From the NCBI GenBank assembly GCA_017591395.1, contig WEDG01000846.1:62001-126000 (forward strand): a DNA stretch of 64,000 nucleotides, written 5' to 3'. Shown here piece by piece: positions 1 through 12,000 of the stretch; positions within the stretch are counted from its first letter, which is position 1; every line of letters starts with the position of its first letter. The notes under the pieces are model-generated. The model was not told where the DNA came from. It ran no database searches and saw only the letters and a list, made by a program, of their open reading frames with translations. The stretch comes from Schistocephalus solidus. Taxonomy: Eukaryota > Platyhelminthes > Cestoda > Diphyllobothriidea > Diphyllobothriidae. Both the position numbers and the translations under genes were made by a program.

Positions 1-1700
1 ATGAGATGTTTGCTATGTATGATGCTTATTTGTATCCATATTTGATAAACAACGATCATATTGGTCAACATCGTCTTTAAAATGGCATCTTAAATTTACA
101 GAACCCATTGTCTTTTAAGCGTTCTAATACATACATGCAAATATTTTGCAAACATCTGAATGATACTTTAAGCCTCCTACGTACAGTGGATGTCCCATCT
201 CATGAAATCGCACGGATTTCACAAGAAAGGGCCTGTTAGACGAAATCAGCCCACACTGCCTGCCCGCAGTAATGAACGGAACATTCCTTAAGAAGGCATA
301 TTGTGGATTACAACTTACTAATTTTGTGTAGAAAATCTCCATGTTTTAGACAAGTGGAAAATTCTAAAAACGTGAAAAACTTGTAGTACCAAATAAACTA
401 AATTTTTAAATGTACAGGAAGCCTGTCCATTAAAAATACAAGAAAATAAAGAAGTGAAAGTAGAATTGGGTTTGGAAATAGTCCTTTTCTGAGTTCCACG
501 CCTATATTGTCTTCCAGTTTGCGCACGCTACCAAGAAGCGTCAAGTAAGAATGTATATTCCAATTGCGTCTAACAAGCGGTGGCAAATTTTCTTCCGTTT
601 GCACATTGGTTAAGATGCATTTGACTAAGACACAGAATCACCTGCACTTTACATTAGTTGAGGTCACGAAGGAAAAAATATTTTGCTTAAAGGCAGATGT
701 GTGATGCGGTCGCACACTAAGTTCAAGCTTCTTAATATTCCTTAGCCATATGGTAAAACTACAACATGCGAAAGCATCGATACCATCACAGGACGATATA
801 TAACAAGTAATTAAAAAGCTGAGTGCATCAGCTCCGTACTGCAGCTCATTTACTGCCGTCCAATGCCACATTTTTCATTCCATCTCGTTAGTTTCCAGAA
901 CAAACTGCTGCATCATGCCTTCTTATTAAGGATTCGCAACTATTTGCTGCTAACCTGTAGGGGTTTTTATGGTCAGCACTATAAAGTAGGAATAATTTAT
1001 CTTACCAAATGCCTTTAGAGAATTCACGAGCATTAATCAGTGGCGTGATTTCCAGCCGGTATATATTGTTGTGGAATGTTTCAGACTCCATTATTAAATA
1101 TGCAGTCAAGCTCCTTTAACATTTGCTTTTGCGTACAACCTAACTTGTCGTAACAATGACAACTTGTTTGTCAATTGTGAGATAACAATTTAACGAGTCC
1201 AATCTTTGCCAATGGCAGTTTTTGATTATTTTGACAGGAATCGTGTTTGCCCCTGTTGGACAGCAACGCACACAAGCTTATTGATTTCATCTTTGAGGGC
1301 TGACTGGTGTGCGCATTCAGTAGATATACTGAAAAACGTAAATGAATTGGCGATGGATAAACACAACGTTATTATTGTCTTGATAGATGTGGATGAAGCC
1401 GAAGTGCGTTAATTAATCACCACTTTGTTTTTTATCCTTAAAAGCATTTTATTAACTTTGAACCGTCATCGATTTTAGTTATTGTACGTTGTGGATTACG
1501 TAAACTTTGATATATATATGTCCGAAGCACCTGACTCCATGTCCTGCAATTAAGAATTTAAGAAATTATTTCCCCGATTATTCTCTGGAATCAATATACC
1601 AGAAACCGCACAGAGAACGCTGGGGTACCCACTGAGGAGCCGAACCCCTCGTTGCTGTGTCACGCAGCCTCAGAAACATCGGCAAACCACGTGTCTGGGC
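1..1700. other. Left-end region without recognised genes
   Basis: AT-rich sequence with only short, non-conserved open frames on both strands. I see no recognisable domain, RNA gene or repeat unit. Confidence 0.5.
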
Positions 1701-1715
1701 TTTTAGCTAGTACCT

Positions 1716-2156
1716 ATGTCGGAAGTAAGGTATAACGTCTTCGCCACGTCTTCGCCTAACGTGCATCCGAACATGGGTGAGTCCATGGCGGACGCGCACG
1801 CAATCGCAACACAACCCAGACCCGACGAAGGAACAGTTATCGCCTCGGCCAGCTCAACCACTTATCCGGCAGGTGCGAATACACACGGAGGTGCGATCGC
1901 AACCAAGATTAACAGCCTGGGGCGGCAGCTTCGGTCGATGAGGGTACTGACGACTACTGCCGACGTGCGAACTCCGGCCCCCAACCAGATTGAGAACAAG
2001 CCATCACCCGCCCTCCCCCAGTCCACCACGGACTCAGTGAACAGGAAAAGGATGATCGCCAAGAATGAAACACCACCATGCTCATCAAGCAGCATGATGA
2101 CTGAGAATCTCCACCCCCAACCCGGCCCCTCCTCTACGCGAATTCAAAAACCTTAG
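1716..2156 (+). CDS. Unrecognised Ser/Thr/Pro-rich ORF, 146 aa, beside a retroelement
   Basis: An ATG-started open frame of 146 codons, more GC-rich than its surroundings. The product is rich in Ser, Thr, Pro and Ala, has no hydrophobic segment and shows no domain I recognise. A short Arg/Lys patch lies near residue 110, and the C-terminal quarter is Ser/Pro-rich and looks disordered. An AATAAA occurs about 105 bases after the stop, followed by a long TA tract and then a Penelope-like endonuclease fragment on the same strand. It may be the N-terminal or gag-like part of a retroelement rather than a host gene. It could also be a chance open frame in GC-rich repeat DNA. I assign no function. 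Confidence 0.3.
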   Translation: MSEVRYNVFATSSPNVHPNMGESMADAHAIATQPRPDEGTVIASASSTTYPAGANTHGGAIATKINSLGRQLRSMRVLTTTADVRTPAPNQIENKPSPALPQSTTDSVNRKRMIAKNETPPCSSSSMMTENLHPQPGPSSTRIQKP

Positions 2157-2293
2157 TAATCCCGTATTAGCCGAAATGTTACCACCTATTAATACTGTGA
2201 GGCGCGGTACAATATTTACCTCCGACGATGAAATCCTGTTTGATTTTGAAACGTCAGGACAATAAAACCATGTTTCCCGTGATCGCCTCTTCT

Positions 2294-2297
<4 letters not shown>

Positions 2298-2339
<42 letters not shown>
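2298..2339. repeat. TA dinucleotide microsatellite
   Basis: An uninterrupted alternating AT tract of about 42 bases. It sits between the Ser/Thr/Pro-rich ORF region and the 5'-truncated Penelope-like fragment, so it marks the left edge of that retroelement copy. Confidence 0.95.
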
Positions 2340-2341
<2 letters not shown>

Positions 2342-2832
2342 AATTATACTCCCTACCTTACATGCAGGGCATCTCCGAAGCGATCGCCCGACAATTAAAT
2401 CGGTTTGGCATCTCCATTGCGCACAAACCGGCATCGTCCTTGCGCGCAACACTATCCCGAGTAAAAGACCCTGTACCCAAAGAGCAGCAAACTAAGGTCA
2501 TCTATCGCATTCCGTGTGCTAACTGCTCTTGCACTTATATTGGTCATACCGGCCGACGACTTGGGACGCGTATTACGGAACATAAACTAGCCATTCGTCG
2601 ACGCGACCCTTTGTCACTCATCTTTGCGCATGCCCTTGAGTTCGACCATCGCTTCAATTGGGATTTAACCGAAGTTGTTGCAATGGCTAACAACAAACAG
2701 GCGCGTGAATTCCTCGAGGCGTGGCATTCTAACACGACCAGCATCAACCGCCATGTCGATCTGGACTCTCAATACGAAGGCCTGCGTGCCCGGCTCACTG
2801 ATTTGCGCCCACAACCTAACCACAGCCGCTAA
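2340..2832 (+). mobile_element. Penelope-like element fragment: RT thumb end plus GIY-YIG endonuclease
   Basis: The 3' coding end of a Penelope-like retroelement, 156 codons from the ATG at 2362. The N-terminal part carries the post-RT linker with a Gly-Ile-Ser-Glu motif and the sequence KDPVPKE. The GIY-YIG nuclease follows: VIYRIPC, a CxxC pair (CANC) inserted before TYIG as is typical of Penelope endonucleases, then HTGRRLGTRITEHK and a downstream His-Arg-Phe-Asn-Trp segment. The protein ends normally at a stop at 2830-2832. The reverse transcriptase is missing because the copy is 5'-truncated at a TA microsatellite. About 450 bases of 3' UTR-like DNA with two poly-C runs (near 2869 and 3031) follow, ending at a second TA tract. 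The endonuclease frame is intact, but the element as a whole cannot be autonomous. Confidence 0.85.
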
Positions 2833-3281
2833 TCTTTTCTGGACCATGTAGAATCTCACTGTCTCGCCACCCCCCCCCCCTGACACGGCGAACAACAGTT
2901 GACACGATAAACACCTCAAAAAATCGATGCAATTACCTCTGTCCCCATCCCGCATCGTCGACCATTAAGTTTACCGTCTGCAGTCACATTTAATCGCCAT
3001 CCCCCTTAGCCTCCGACACAGGGAACCCTAACAGCCCCCCCCCCCCCTAACCGGCCCCAATCCAATCATGTACCCATTCCTCACACCCCAGTTGGTTGTC
3101 TGTCCTTGTCTGTCCTGTAGCACAAACTGGTCATCTGACCATTTCATTTCTCCTCTGTTCATTTCGTCTGACGACGGGTTGGTGTGACCAACTTGAAAAT
3201 TCACGAGTACAACTCTATTTTCCGACGAGCCCTATTTTATTCACTATAACATCTCGGAATGCACTCTACCTCAGCTATTCA
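2833..3281 (+). other. Presumed 3' UTR of the Penelope-like fragment
   Basis: Non-coding sequence between the endonuclease stop and the second TA tract. It contains C-homopolymers near 2869-2880 and 3031-3045. Its last part resembles the stretch before the first TA tract, with a similar CTGACGACGGG-type motif, which suggests that both are 3' ends of related elements. Confidence 0.4.

Positions 3282-3348
<67 letters not shown>
3282..3348. repeat. TA dinucleotide microsatellite
   Basis: A nearly pure TA tract of about 67 bases with one interrupting C. It lies between the Penelope-like 3' end and a reverse-oriented SINE. Confidence 0.95.
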
Positions 3349-3349
<1 letters not shown>

Positions 3350-3350
<1 letters not shown>

Positions 3351-3560
3351 TTTTGGGCTCACCGATCTGCTTAAGGAACATGTACGTTCCATTGTGCCCT
3401 GGAGCTCAGACAAGAACCCTTGCAGGTGGTCGCATAGCGACGTGTAGCATATGTTGATAATGTGGAACCGACAAAGACAAGGGAGACCGGAATGACCATT
3501 TCTGGCTTATTAGCCATCATCAGCCAGTCATACCCAATCCCAAGTGTGGCACACCTGTTC
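3350..3560 (-). mobile_element. tRNA-derived SINE, reverse copy (body and tail)
   Basis: Read on the minus strand it carries the conserved SINE core also seen elsewhere in the window: TGGGTATGACTGGCTGATGA, then AATAAGCCAGAAATGG, then TCTCCCTTGTCTTTGTCGG. A tail ending CTTAAGCAGATCGGTGAG follows. The tRNA-like head is lacking. It is arranged head-to-head with the next, forward copy. Confidence 0.8.
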
Positions 3561-3800
3561 CTTAAGCAGATCGGTGAGCCACACACTATCATTATATTCC
3601 CGATCACAACCGACAAAACAACGAGCCCGAGGCTCAATGGTAAAGCGTTTGACTCAACTACCAAAGGTCGCGGGTTTGAATCCCAGGTGTGCCACACTTG
3701 GGATTGGGTCTGACTGGCTGATGACGGCTAATAAGCCAGAAATGGCCATTTTGGTCTCCCTTGTCTTTGGCGGTTCCACATTATCAATATATACAATATG
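3561..3800 (+). mobile_element. tRNA-derived SINE, forward copy with tRNA-like head
   Basis: The copy starts after the tail motif CTTAAGCAGATCGGTGAG. The tRNA-like head (about 3627-3690) holds an A-box-like GGCTCAATGGTAAAGC and a B-box-like GGGTTTGAATCCC. The shared core follows (GATTGGGTCTGACTGGCTGA, TAATAAGCCAGAAATGG) and the copy fades out in AT-rich sequence. Short open frames here are by-products of the repeat. Confidence 0.85.
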
Positions 3801-3886
3801 GTCTCTTTGTAGTGGTTCATTTTTTTCTAGAATAAAAAATTTAAGGACCAGTACTTCCTAGTATAATACTCTCTGTGGGGGTGATG

Positions 3887-4141
3887 TTATCTGATCGCAT
3901 GACATCCATGAAGTTTTTTTTGTTTTAGCTCGTACATGGGGTAGGCGGTCACATAATGCTCCATCATCAAAAAGACAGACGTTTTACGGACAGCATCTGG
4001 AGCATGCATTTGGCTGTCTTGGGCTTGATTTCCGTCATCAAGCAGTGTTATTCCTATCCCAGACGCATACCGGAGGAGAAAATCCATCACACCCGTAAAA
4101 TCCATATTTCCTTCAGTATGCTTGATGTTTGAAGTTATCAC
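3887..4141 (-). CDS. Unrecognised 84-codon minus-strand open frame, possible exon
   Basis: A minus-strand open frame whose product is not low-complexity and has balanced composition (residues such as MDFLLRYASG and MEHYVTAYPMYEL). An acceptor-like ACAATTCAG lies just upstream at about 4150 and would enter this frame. I see no convincing donor at the other end and recognise no domain. It could be an exon, a transposon relic or chance. Confidence 0.2.
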   Translation of the reverse strand: MITSNIKHTEGNMDFTGVMDFLLRYASGIGITLLDDGNQAQDSQMHAPDAVRKTSVFLMMEHYVTAYPMYELKQKKLHGCHAIR

Positions 4142-4149
4142 AGCCTCTG

Positions 4150-4890
4150 AATTGTACCATCATCGCAGATTTAATACACCCAACCTGAACTCAGAAGGAA
4201 AATATTAATTTTCCCCGATGCCCGCAATAGATCGGTACGGGTTGATTAATGCCCATTTTAGTCGACGTATACTAAGCTGAAAATGAAGTGCCGAGAGATT
4301 CTGGTGAACCATAGTAGCCAGTAAACGAAAAAATCGCTACCTTATGTTAACCCAACAAAAGTAAACGATCCTAGGTTTTAGTCGGCTGAGAAAGAAGAGA
4401 AAAGGTGCTCTTGAAAAGGGGAATTGTAATGATATAAGTTTATCAATATGTAAGATGAGCTGTGTAATAAACAGAGACGGTGAAAGGCATTATAAATATA
4501 ATCGAATTTTTACCCTTTCGATTGTTTGATTACTCCAGCGAGCTGCCAGATCAGGTTCGCAATATTATATATGCCGATCAGGGGCGTGTAAATTGGTGAA
4601 AAGGAGGAAATTCCAGGTTACGGGTTGGAGAAGCTCAGATTGGGGAGCGTGGTCTGCGGCAGACAAAATTACCCCCAACAGTAACCGTAACTGAAAAAAT
4701 AAGGCTTTCTCTAAAACTCATAGTTAAGCTCTTTCTTACCTTATCTGTTAAGTGTGTTATTGACCAGAAACCATATTCCAATTCAATAATGATTGCTACA
4801 TAAAATAAACAGGTATTTAGGGGTTAAAAGTGACACAACATTGTCAGCACGGGTATTAACCAAAAACCGATAAGCGTGCTTAACTTGTAG
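4150..4890. other. AT-rich stretch, nothing recognised
   Basis: No domain, repeat unit or RNA gene recognised on either strand. Confidence 0.5.
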
Positions 4891-4894
4891 ATAA

Positions 4895-5150
4895 ATATTG
4901 CTGACAAAGACAGTGGAGACTGGAATGGCCATTTCTGGCGTTAAAGCCGTCGTCAGACAGTCATTTCCAACACCAGGTGGTGTACTTCCCGAGAAACCAA
5001 TCCGCGACCTGTTGATCAGAAGTCAAACGCTCTAAACATTTAGCAACTGGCTCGTTTTCTTGCCGTTTTAGCATGGGAATTTTGACTTGCATTCTTAGCG
5101 ATCGATGAACGTTCATCACGCACCTTCTCTGTGGCAAGCGGTCTGGTGCA
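4895..5150 (-). mobile_element. tRNA-derived SINE, reverse copy related to the array monomer
   Basis: On the minus strand this reads like a single monomer of the 28-37 kb array. It begins with the GAACGTTCATCGATCGCTAA segment and the AACGAGCC lead-in, followed by a tRNA-like head with an A-box-like GTTTAGAGCG and GGTCGCGGATT. The core is ACCTGGTGTTGGAAATGACT, then GCCAGAAATGGCCATTCCAG, ending in CACTGTCTTTGTCAGC. It is diverged but full enough to show that the array monomer also exists as a dispersed element. Confidence 0.8.
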
Positions 5151-5520
5151 TCAATAGGTCTTTCAGCGTTCCCTTCGTGCTTTCTGGTAAATATTTCAGG
5201 TTAGAAATTGCTACTTTTTAATTTCTTTAGAACATAATGGCTACCTTGGAGTAAATCACTCTTGGAGGACGGAATGGTGATTTTATTTGCTGGACCGTCT
5301 TTTATCAGCCACAGCGAGATAAATTTTCAGTTTGAATAGTAAGTTTTTTTAGTAAGAATAACTGCTCCTCTTCAGTAAGTGCAAAGTCGTACAATTTATA
5401 TGCACTTTCGATGAACGCATAAACTGTGCTCGTAATCTGAACATAAAAGGAAATTGTGAAGTATGCTCTCTTAAGTCAGTGGTATACGTTATTTAGTTGC
5501 GCATTAACCATAAATACTCA
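5151..5520. other. AT-rich stretch, nothing recognised
   Basis: No supported gene or repeat unit. Confidence 0.5.
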
Positions 5521-5760
5521 TTGTTCAGCATTTTATTTACTTACTGGCCAAAATAATATACACAATGGTACGTAAATTGGCTTCTGAGATCCATCTACCC
5601 TAGTTGCGCAGCATGTTGACGCGATCCACCTAATAATGGTCGTGGAAGAAGGATTCATGAGGGGTTTAGCAGAGCTATCAACCAGCATACTTTAAGACTC
5701 AAGATAGAAATTTACACTTGAGTAAAGAAGTGCAAAAGTTTGAAGTCTCAGGTGGTTGCA
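5521..5760. repeat. Old degenerate interspersed repeat, copy A
   Basis: Shares the order TTACTTACTGGCC, then CTGAGATCCATCTACCCTA, then AAGAAGG and AAAAGTTTGAA with the stretch at 7310-7720, with many substitutions. No coding capacity is visible and the class is unknown. Confidence 0.35.
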
Positions 5761-7309
5761 TGAACAAAAGTGACGAGCAGAGAATAAGCAGAAGCCTGCT
5801 CTATTGACGAAAAATGAAGCACAGGATGCATCAATTTGGCCCTGACATCAAGAGCCCTGTATAAACAATGATAATTGACTGGTTTATAACCCCTAAACTA
5901 CCAAACTTATTGTTGATGCAGCTATCTCTGGCGATGAACACCTATACCAGTTAAAAATCTCAGAATAATAAGCAAATTGTTTTGATGCTCCTTCTTTACG
6001 GTATTAAGAAAATTACTGATTAAATAATGTATGAACTGACATTCGCAGTCTTACGGAATCTCTAAATTACCAACGTTTTATACCAAAATTTTCATTATAT
6101 ATAAAATTAAATTCACAGCACACAGAAAATTCTACAAAATTAGCATAACTTGAATATTTTAAGGGTTGTAACCTCCAATTGTATTGGAGTTTACATGCGC
6201 ACATTATATCAGTAGGAAAATAAATATTAGATAGGTTGTCATTTTTTACCCATTTTATTGCTGTACACCACTTTAAAATCAACCCACTCAAAATACAGTC
6301 ATTTCGTTACTGAATTATGTTTGGATTATGATGCAGGGTAAGTCATAGTACAACTGGATCTACGCAATTCTTTCAAATTAAAAACACGTGTCCTTATTTG
6401 CATTGTAATTTTATAAGATATCCTACCGGCTTAATGTGTCAAATTGTGGTTTGTATTGTGTCCACTAACGTCTTTTATAGTTCAGCCAGACACTATTCGT
6501 AAGTTTAAAGGAAAACTTAACCATTGCATTCTATTCGACTGAGTTCCCATAGCGTGAATGCTTATTCAAACGCACAAAATGTCATTAGATCGGAAGATAA
6601 AAACAATCTTTAAGTATAAATGCATTTTCATAAATGAAGATGGCTAAGGCTACGTAGAGGTCCGAAACGGTGAAGGTGAATTGACCGTATATCCCATAAA
6701 ATATGCAACAGAGGCCGGTATTGAAGATTTTCAGCCGTCTTTGTATTGAAATCGCGTAAGTTACAGATTCTAGCGAAAACCATTATAGGAGTTGTCATGA
6801 TTATCATTGCAATAACAGGGGAAAACTATTCGTCCGCAAGGAAATGAAGAGAAGTCATAGAGGTCATCGGATCCGGTGGACGAAGATGCACGAGCACCAA
6901 CAATCGATGAAAAAGTTTGACTGAAATCTGCAGAAAATGACAAAGACAGTCACGGCCTAGCTAAATACTTCGTAGATGTGCTTGGCATTGCGAGGCCCTT
7001 GATGTTAAGGTTGGTTTTTTCCTTTAAGGTTGAGTTCTTCATACTTATCCATTCGGATTGCGGACCAGGACAATATATTTTTAAGAATGGTTCTTCAAAC
7101 AATATTACCTGCTTCTCTTCAGAAAATGTACTACCAATAATTTTTTCGGTGCCTTCAATAAATGCGGAAACGATGCTTTTAACCCAAACAAAAATTGAAA
7201 AGTAGAAAATAAAGCACTTACCCTTTAATTCAAAGCCGCTGGTAAGTGTTTTCCTAATGTGTGTTGCTCCTTACGTAGTTTGATGATCGCGAAAGGCTGA
7301 CTGGTTTAG
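5761..7309. other. AT-rich stretch with a partial repeat at about 6880-6960
   Basis: No gene recognised. The segment near 6884 (GATGCACGAGCACCAACAA followed by AAAAGTTTGACTGAAA) matches a segment near 7645, so it is part of the same old repeat. Confidence 0.4.
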
Positions 7310-7720
7310 GTCTTTATTACTTACTGGCCTGAATATTAACCAGCAAACTGCGATAGAGTATGCAAAATTCTATATTTGGAAGAATATGACCTGCAAATGT
7401 AAAGATGTCCGGCTCGTATACGCCGTCATCTACAGAAGCCTATGAATACGTTCTAATATATGGCCTAATGTAAACAAACTGGTGTGTAAATGGATTTTTG
7501 AGATCCACCCACCCTAACTGGGCAGCCTCTAGGTGAAACCCATCTGATCATATTCGTCAAAGAAGGGCACTAGGGTAGTGTTACCGGTCTATCGAATGAC
7601 GCGCATTATATCTTACTTGCTTACGCAAAATCGCTTCTTCACATACTGATGCACGAGCACTTGCAATCGAAAAACGTTTGAACTGAAAACCCATGAAGAT
7701 GATGGAAATCGTCCAAGCTG
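7310..7720. repeat. Old degenerate interspersed repeat, copy B
   Basis: Shares TTACTTACTGGCC and TTGAGATCCACCCACCCTAA with copy A at 5.5 kb, and GATGCACGAGCACTTGCAAT with the partial copy at 6.9 kb. No coding capacity seen. Confidence 0.35.
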
Positions 7721-8814
7721 ATCTCCAATTAAAAGAGGGTGGGGCTGAGCTCGGTATGGCAGAGAGTAATTAAAGCCAGAACACTTTAAGCAGACTTTGT
7801 CGCAGACAGTATCTTATTTCACCACCTGCCTAGGTAACGTATGACGGGGGTTTTTCCACACCACGAATGCAGGAAAGAGGCAGACGTGGTATGACCTTCT
7901 GAACCATCCTGCACTGCCGTTAAATCGGTAGTTACAGTAAGAGGATGTGTATCCCAACGGGGTTGTATGATCCACCCGAAAAACAGTACCAACCCTCAGC
8001 GAACACTGTAAATGCACATGACCTGTTATTTGTCTGTGTTTTTGAGTAGCTCTTACCTTTTTAGCTAACATGAGATTTTCTGTTCAAATTCTCTGGCCTA
8101 CAGTACACTCATCCCGGAAAAATATCCCCTGCTTTTCTCACTCTTCTTTCATGACCTCCTGAGGCCTCTTGAGTGGTTGGCTACGAACATTTAGATTGAG
8201 GTGTTTTATTTCATCGTTTTTTAAGACATTTTTGGTAGCTGAACTGCAGCATGTGTTCTTCTGTGCCCTGAGCTCTACTGCGTCAAACGTTTGCGTAGTT
8301 GCCTGCACCGATGTCAAGGCCAGCTAGCAGGTACTCGTTTTAGGACCAGAAAAGTAAGGAATATTACTTAAAAACCTTACAATATGCCTCCTAACAATGT
8401 TTAACCTCACCGATTTTGCTTTAATTAGGCAATAGTTTATGAACGATTTTTGGTTAGAGCTAAGACAATAGCTTATTTGATATCTTAATTAATGTTCGAT
8501 TTGGTCACTTCACCGCATGACTTTGTCAATGAACACCGATATATAGCTTTACCACTTTAAAGGTGACATTCCTTCCCACAGAGGTCTTAATCATCGCTTA
8601 AATATGTACATTTACAGTTGAATGCCATTATATTGCCCAATATTTTCAAACCAGTTTCAAACTTTTCCTTCTTCAATAACACAAACAGGAATGCATTCAG
8701 ATGTTGGATATTTTAATATAAGGGAGTACTTTTAATCATTCGAAATATTCTAAAGTTCGCCACAGGTGCTGATTTAGTAGCAAAACAAACTGGAGAATAA
8801 TACGAAAGTTTTAA
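7721..8814. other. Sequence downstream of the thioredoxin gene, nothing recognised
   Basis: No supported gene, RNA or repeat unit. The 85-codon minus-strand open frame at 7814-8071 has no recognisable feature. Confidence 0.45.
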
Positions 8815-8820
8815 TTTATT
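8815..8820 (-). terminator. Candidate poly(A) signal of the thioredoxin gene
   Basis: AATAAA on the minus strand, about 140 bases after the thioredoxin stop codon. Confidence 0.5.
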
Positions 8821-8961
8821 ACGCTGAATTTTTGAAAACACATAAAATAAATGAAAAGTGGGTACTCGCTTAGTATATCAGATGTAGAGCTTACACAAAA
8901 TGAAAACAGAAGTCTCATCCAAATGCGTAGGGTTCACTGATGACTGAAAATTCCGCTCGTC

Positions 8962-9090
8962 TTATTTGAGTCTGTCAATCATTTGTCGAAGAGCATCGAT
9001 GTGTGGGCCAATAACCGAGTCGACCATCTCACCATTTTTGAAGGCCATAAATGTTGGCATGGCAACGAGTGAGTAATCCGAAGGTGCATC
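8962..9090 (-). CDS. Thioredoxin exon 3 (cis-proline half and stop)
   Basis: Begins after TTTCATAG and codes for DAPSDYSLVAMPTFMAFKNG onward, 42 residues and TAA. It supplies the cis-proline loop, the last beta strands and the terminal helix. Confidence 0.9.
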   Translation of the reverse strand, partial: DAPSDYSLVAMPTFMAFKNGEMVDSVIGPHIDALRQMIDRLK

Positions 9091-12000
9091 CTATGAAAGA
9101 ACACAGGAATATGAATATCGAGCAGACTATTCTCCTAAGAGAATTCAAACCTACTAATCCAGAAGGATTTACTGCATACTAATCAATGGTTCTAGTAAAA
9201 AGTACAGCATAATCTATGAATAGCGTGATTACTTAATCCTATCCAGACTCTCCTCGTCTGTAGGATCATTTTTGATCCATTGAAAACAATAGAGCAGGCA
9301 TAGCAATGTCAATTTAAAAGTCATACGGAAGACAGGTTGTCTTTTTTTGAGATTTATGCTAGCAGCATATAAATATGAAATCATTCGTCGATGAATCGTA
9401 ACCTTAGATATGTAGATCGTTTTGAACGATTTGATATAGTAAAAATTGTAAAAATACACATAAATTGTAAGCGATCATGACATTTAATAACTTCTTAAAT
9501 TATTTAATGCCATCTATTAATAATTTTAACAGTATATCATTTCTTTCGATATTATTCTCAACCAAAATTATAAGATCGCTGTTTGTTTGAATTAAATTTT
9601 AATGCGAATCAAAGGCGCGAGTAGAAACGAGAGGGATCGCGACTTCATTGAAATATTTTGAACAGTCCTTCAATGGAGGATATTTTAGAAATGCGAGCTT
9701 AGCTTCTCGTCGCAGATTCATGAAATTGGACAAGCAATTAGACGTAACAAACAAATCTGCGTTTTACCGTAAAACCAATCGAACTTTGCCATCTCTGTAT
9801 TACCAGCCTCAAAATTACTTGTGTGCATAATTTCCTTCGTAACGTCCTCTGTATGGTGTGACAGAATATAGAGATTTAAATGTTGAGCTTTCTGATATAA
9901 AATCCCCATAAAGCGGAGTCCGGGGCATGCTTACCACGCTTATTTAGTCCAATAGCTACAAGCACAACAGAAAAGACTTTCAGGAAATATTTTTATAACT
10001 GTTATATAATCCTTAAGGTAACTGTGGAAATGAAATAATTTTTCTAACTGCTCTATGCGTGAGTAACGTCGTACTGATGTTTGCGAACTATATTATAATC
10101 CTGGACAGGTGTTTATGATGAAATCTTTATTTTACGCTTCTTCAGATAAATGTCTATGCAAATAGTAAGTAGATAGTCTTTGTAAGTCAGAATTTATCCG
10201 TTACGCGAGTATATGGTTAACGTATTTATAGTTATACAGCCATGGCTAAAAATTGCTTCGTGTGCCATCACACCATACCTCAAACTTTACAGGCTTACAG
10301 CAGAAGTTTACCGCTTTTATATGGTAGCAGACATTGACGTGGCAGACGCACAGCTTTTCGGTTTCATGTAGCTCAGTTCGTCGACGCATGCGAATTTAGC
10401 TTTATAAATTGTTTGATTATTAATCAGTTCAGAACTGGCAGTAAAGAAACACAGAAAAAGCCTCTGAAACCGTGATTGGGGAATATGTTTGCTCGTTGTC
10501 AAACTGCCTGTCAATCTACATCTATTAGCGTGTGGTGAATAAATTGAAAGGGCGCTAACAAAGAGGGCTTGGGAACTAATGCAAAATATTAGCTCTCCTA
10601 CTTTTCGCCAGGGACAAATTACAGTCAGCCAATTGCAAATCAATTGAGGTGTAACGCTTGATATGGTCTAGCCAGCTCCTGTGTGAAACGTATTCAATTA
10701 ATAGTTCCAATGTAAATAAAAACTCAATTTCACAGAGTGTTACCTTTGGCACTTTGAGGAGAGGTTCCAAAAATCTCAAATTCTTAAGGCTCCATTGCAA
10801 TTCACACTTGGTTTCTATGAGCAGATGCAACTAACAACAACGGTCAGAAATAGACAAGTTTATAGATTAAAATGTCTTAAAAGCCAAAATCTACACCGGT
10901 TGTAGTGAAACATTATAATACCGTATTAATTTCTGTATCGGAGCCTGCCGCATTAATTTTTTCCTCTTCAGACATGCAAGGGAGGTTTATCTGTGTAAAG
11001 TTGACTTCATGTTATATTAAAGCCAATTTATTCCCCTTTTGACGCCTGCTATCTTATTGGTTTGATTCTATTGGTAAGGTCTAATCAAATAGTGAAATCG
11101 TCTGATAAGTACAATGAATAGAGCCAACATAGGGACAAGGGACAAATTCAAGGCGCTAAAACATTTATTTTTATTTCGATACATGACAGCATGACCTAGT
11201 GGGAAATTGCGATGTGCTTTTAGCGAGAAACGTGGCCATTTGGAATAAAATAAAACAAAAAAAAAACATGCCCGAACATTCCAAGCCGAAACGAGTTCAT
11301 AATGCGTGCTGTAATTCATAACCAACTTCCAACAGGCCGCAAATTTTTAGCTAAGTTAACGGCACATTCATCTAAGATTTGCAATGCCTTTGGAAGTCAG
11401 ACGGTGAGAGTTGAAATCAGAGACGTTGTTTAAGCTGAGTAGAAAAAATGCTGTAACACTAGGTTCAAATTCACAACGCGTCCGTCGTGTACCACCACAT
11501 AGTTGATGCTTACTATTTTCCACAATTACAAAGCTAATCAGAAGCTCGAACAGACATACGAATGATTTTTATCTCCTTCATTTCTAAATGAAAAACACCT
11601 CAGATTAACCAAAAGTAATTTCACAAACTACAGTGCTAGCTGAAAGCCTAAAAATGAATCTATTTATTTGAGCACGAGGCAGCCGATTTGGGCATTCCTT
11701 TTTGGATTTTCCTAGGGTCCAAAAGCAGGGCTGCGTCTTATTTGCACTGGCCAGATGGCTTAAATAGTCGCCTGCGAAAATTAACTCATGACGGTTAATG
11801 ATTAGATTAGCTAAATCTGTTGGCTGATCTGTGTCGCTGTCAACATGAGCAGGCAGCTTAAACAGTTAGTAACAGAATAAACTAGCGTGAGGATATACCT
11901 GTTTGATCGAGGTTTCAACTGCGTAAGGCGTAAAGAGAAAATCCAGAAATATAATGTTTCAATTAATAATAAAACTTTGCCTGTGAAGGAAAAATTGCGC

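Noticed and set aside
3371..3697. 108-codon minus-strand frame
   Set aside because: It runs through two SINE copies and a near-identical frame occurs at the other SINE pair (52.4-52.7 kb), so it is repeat-derived.
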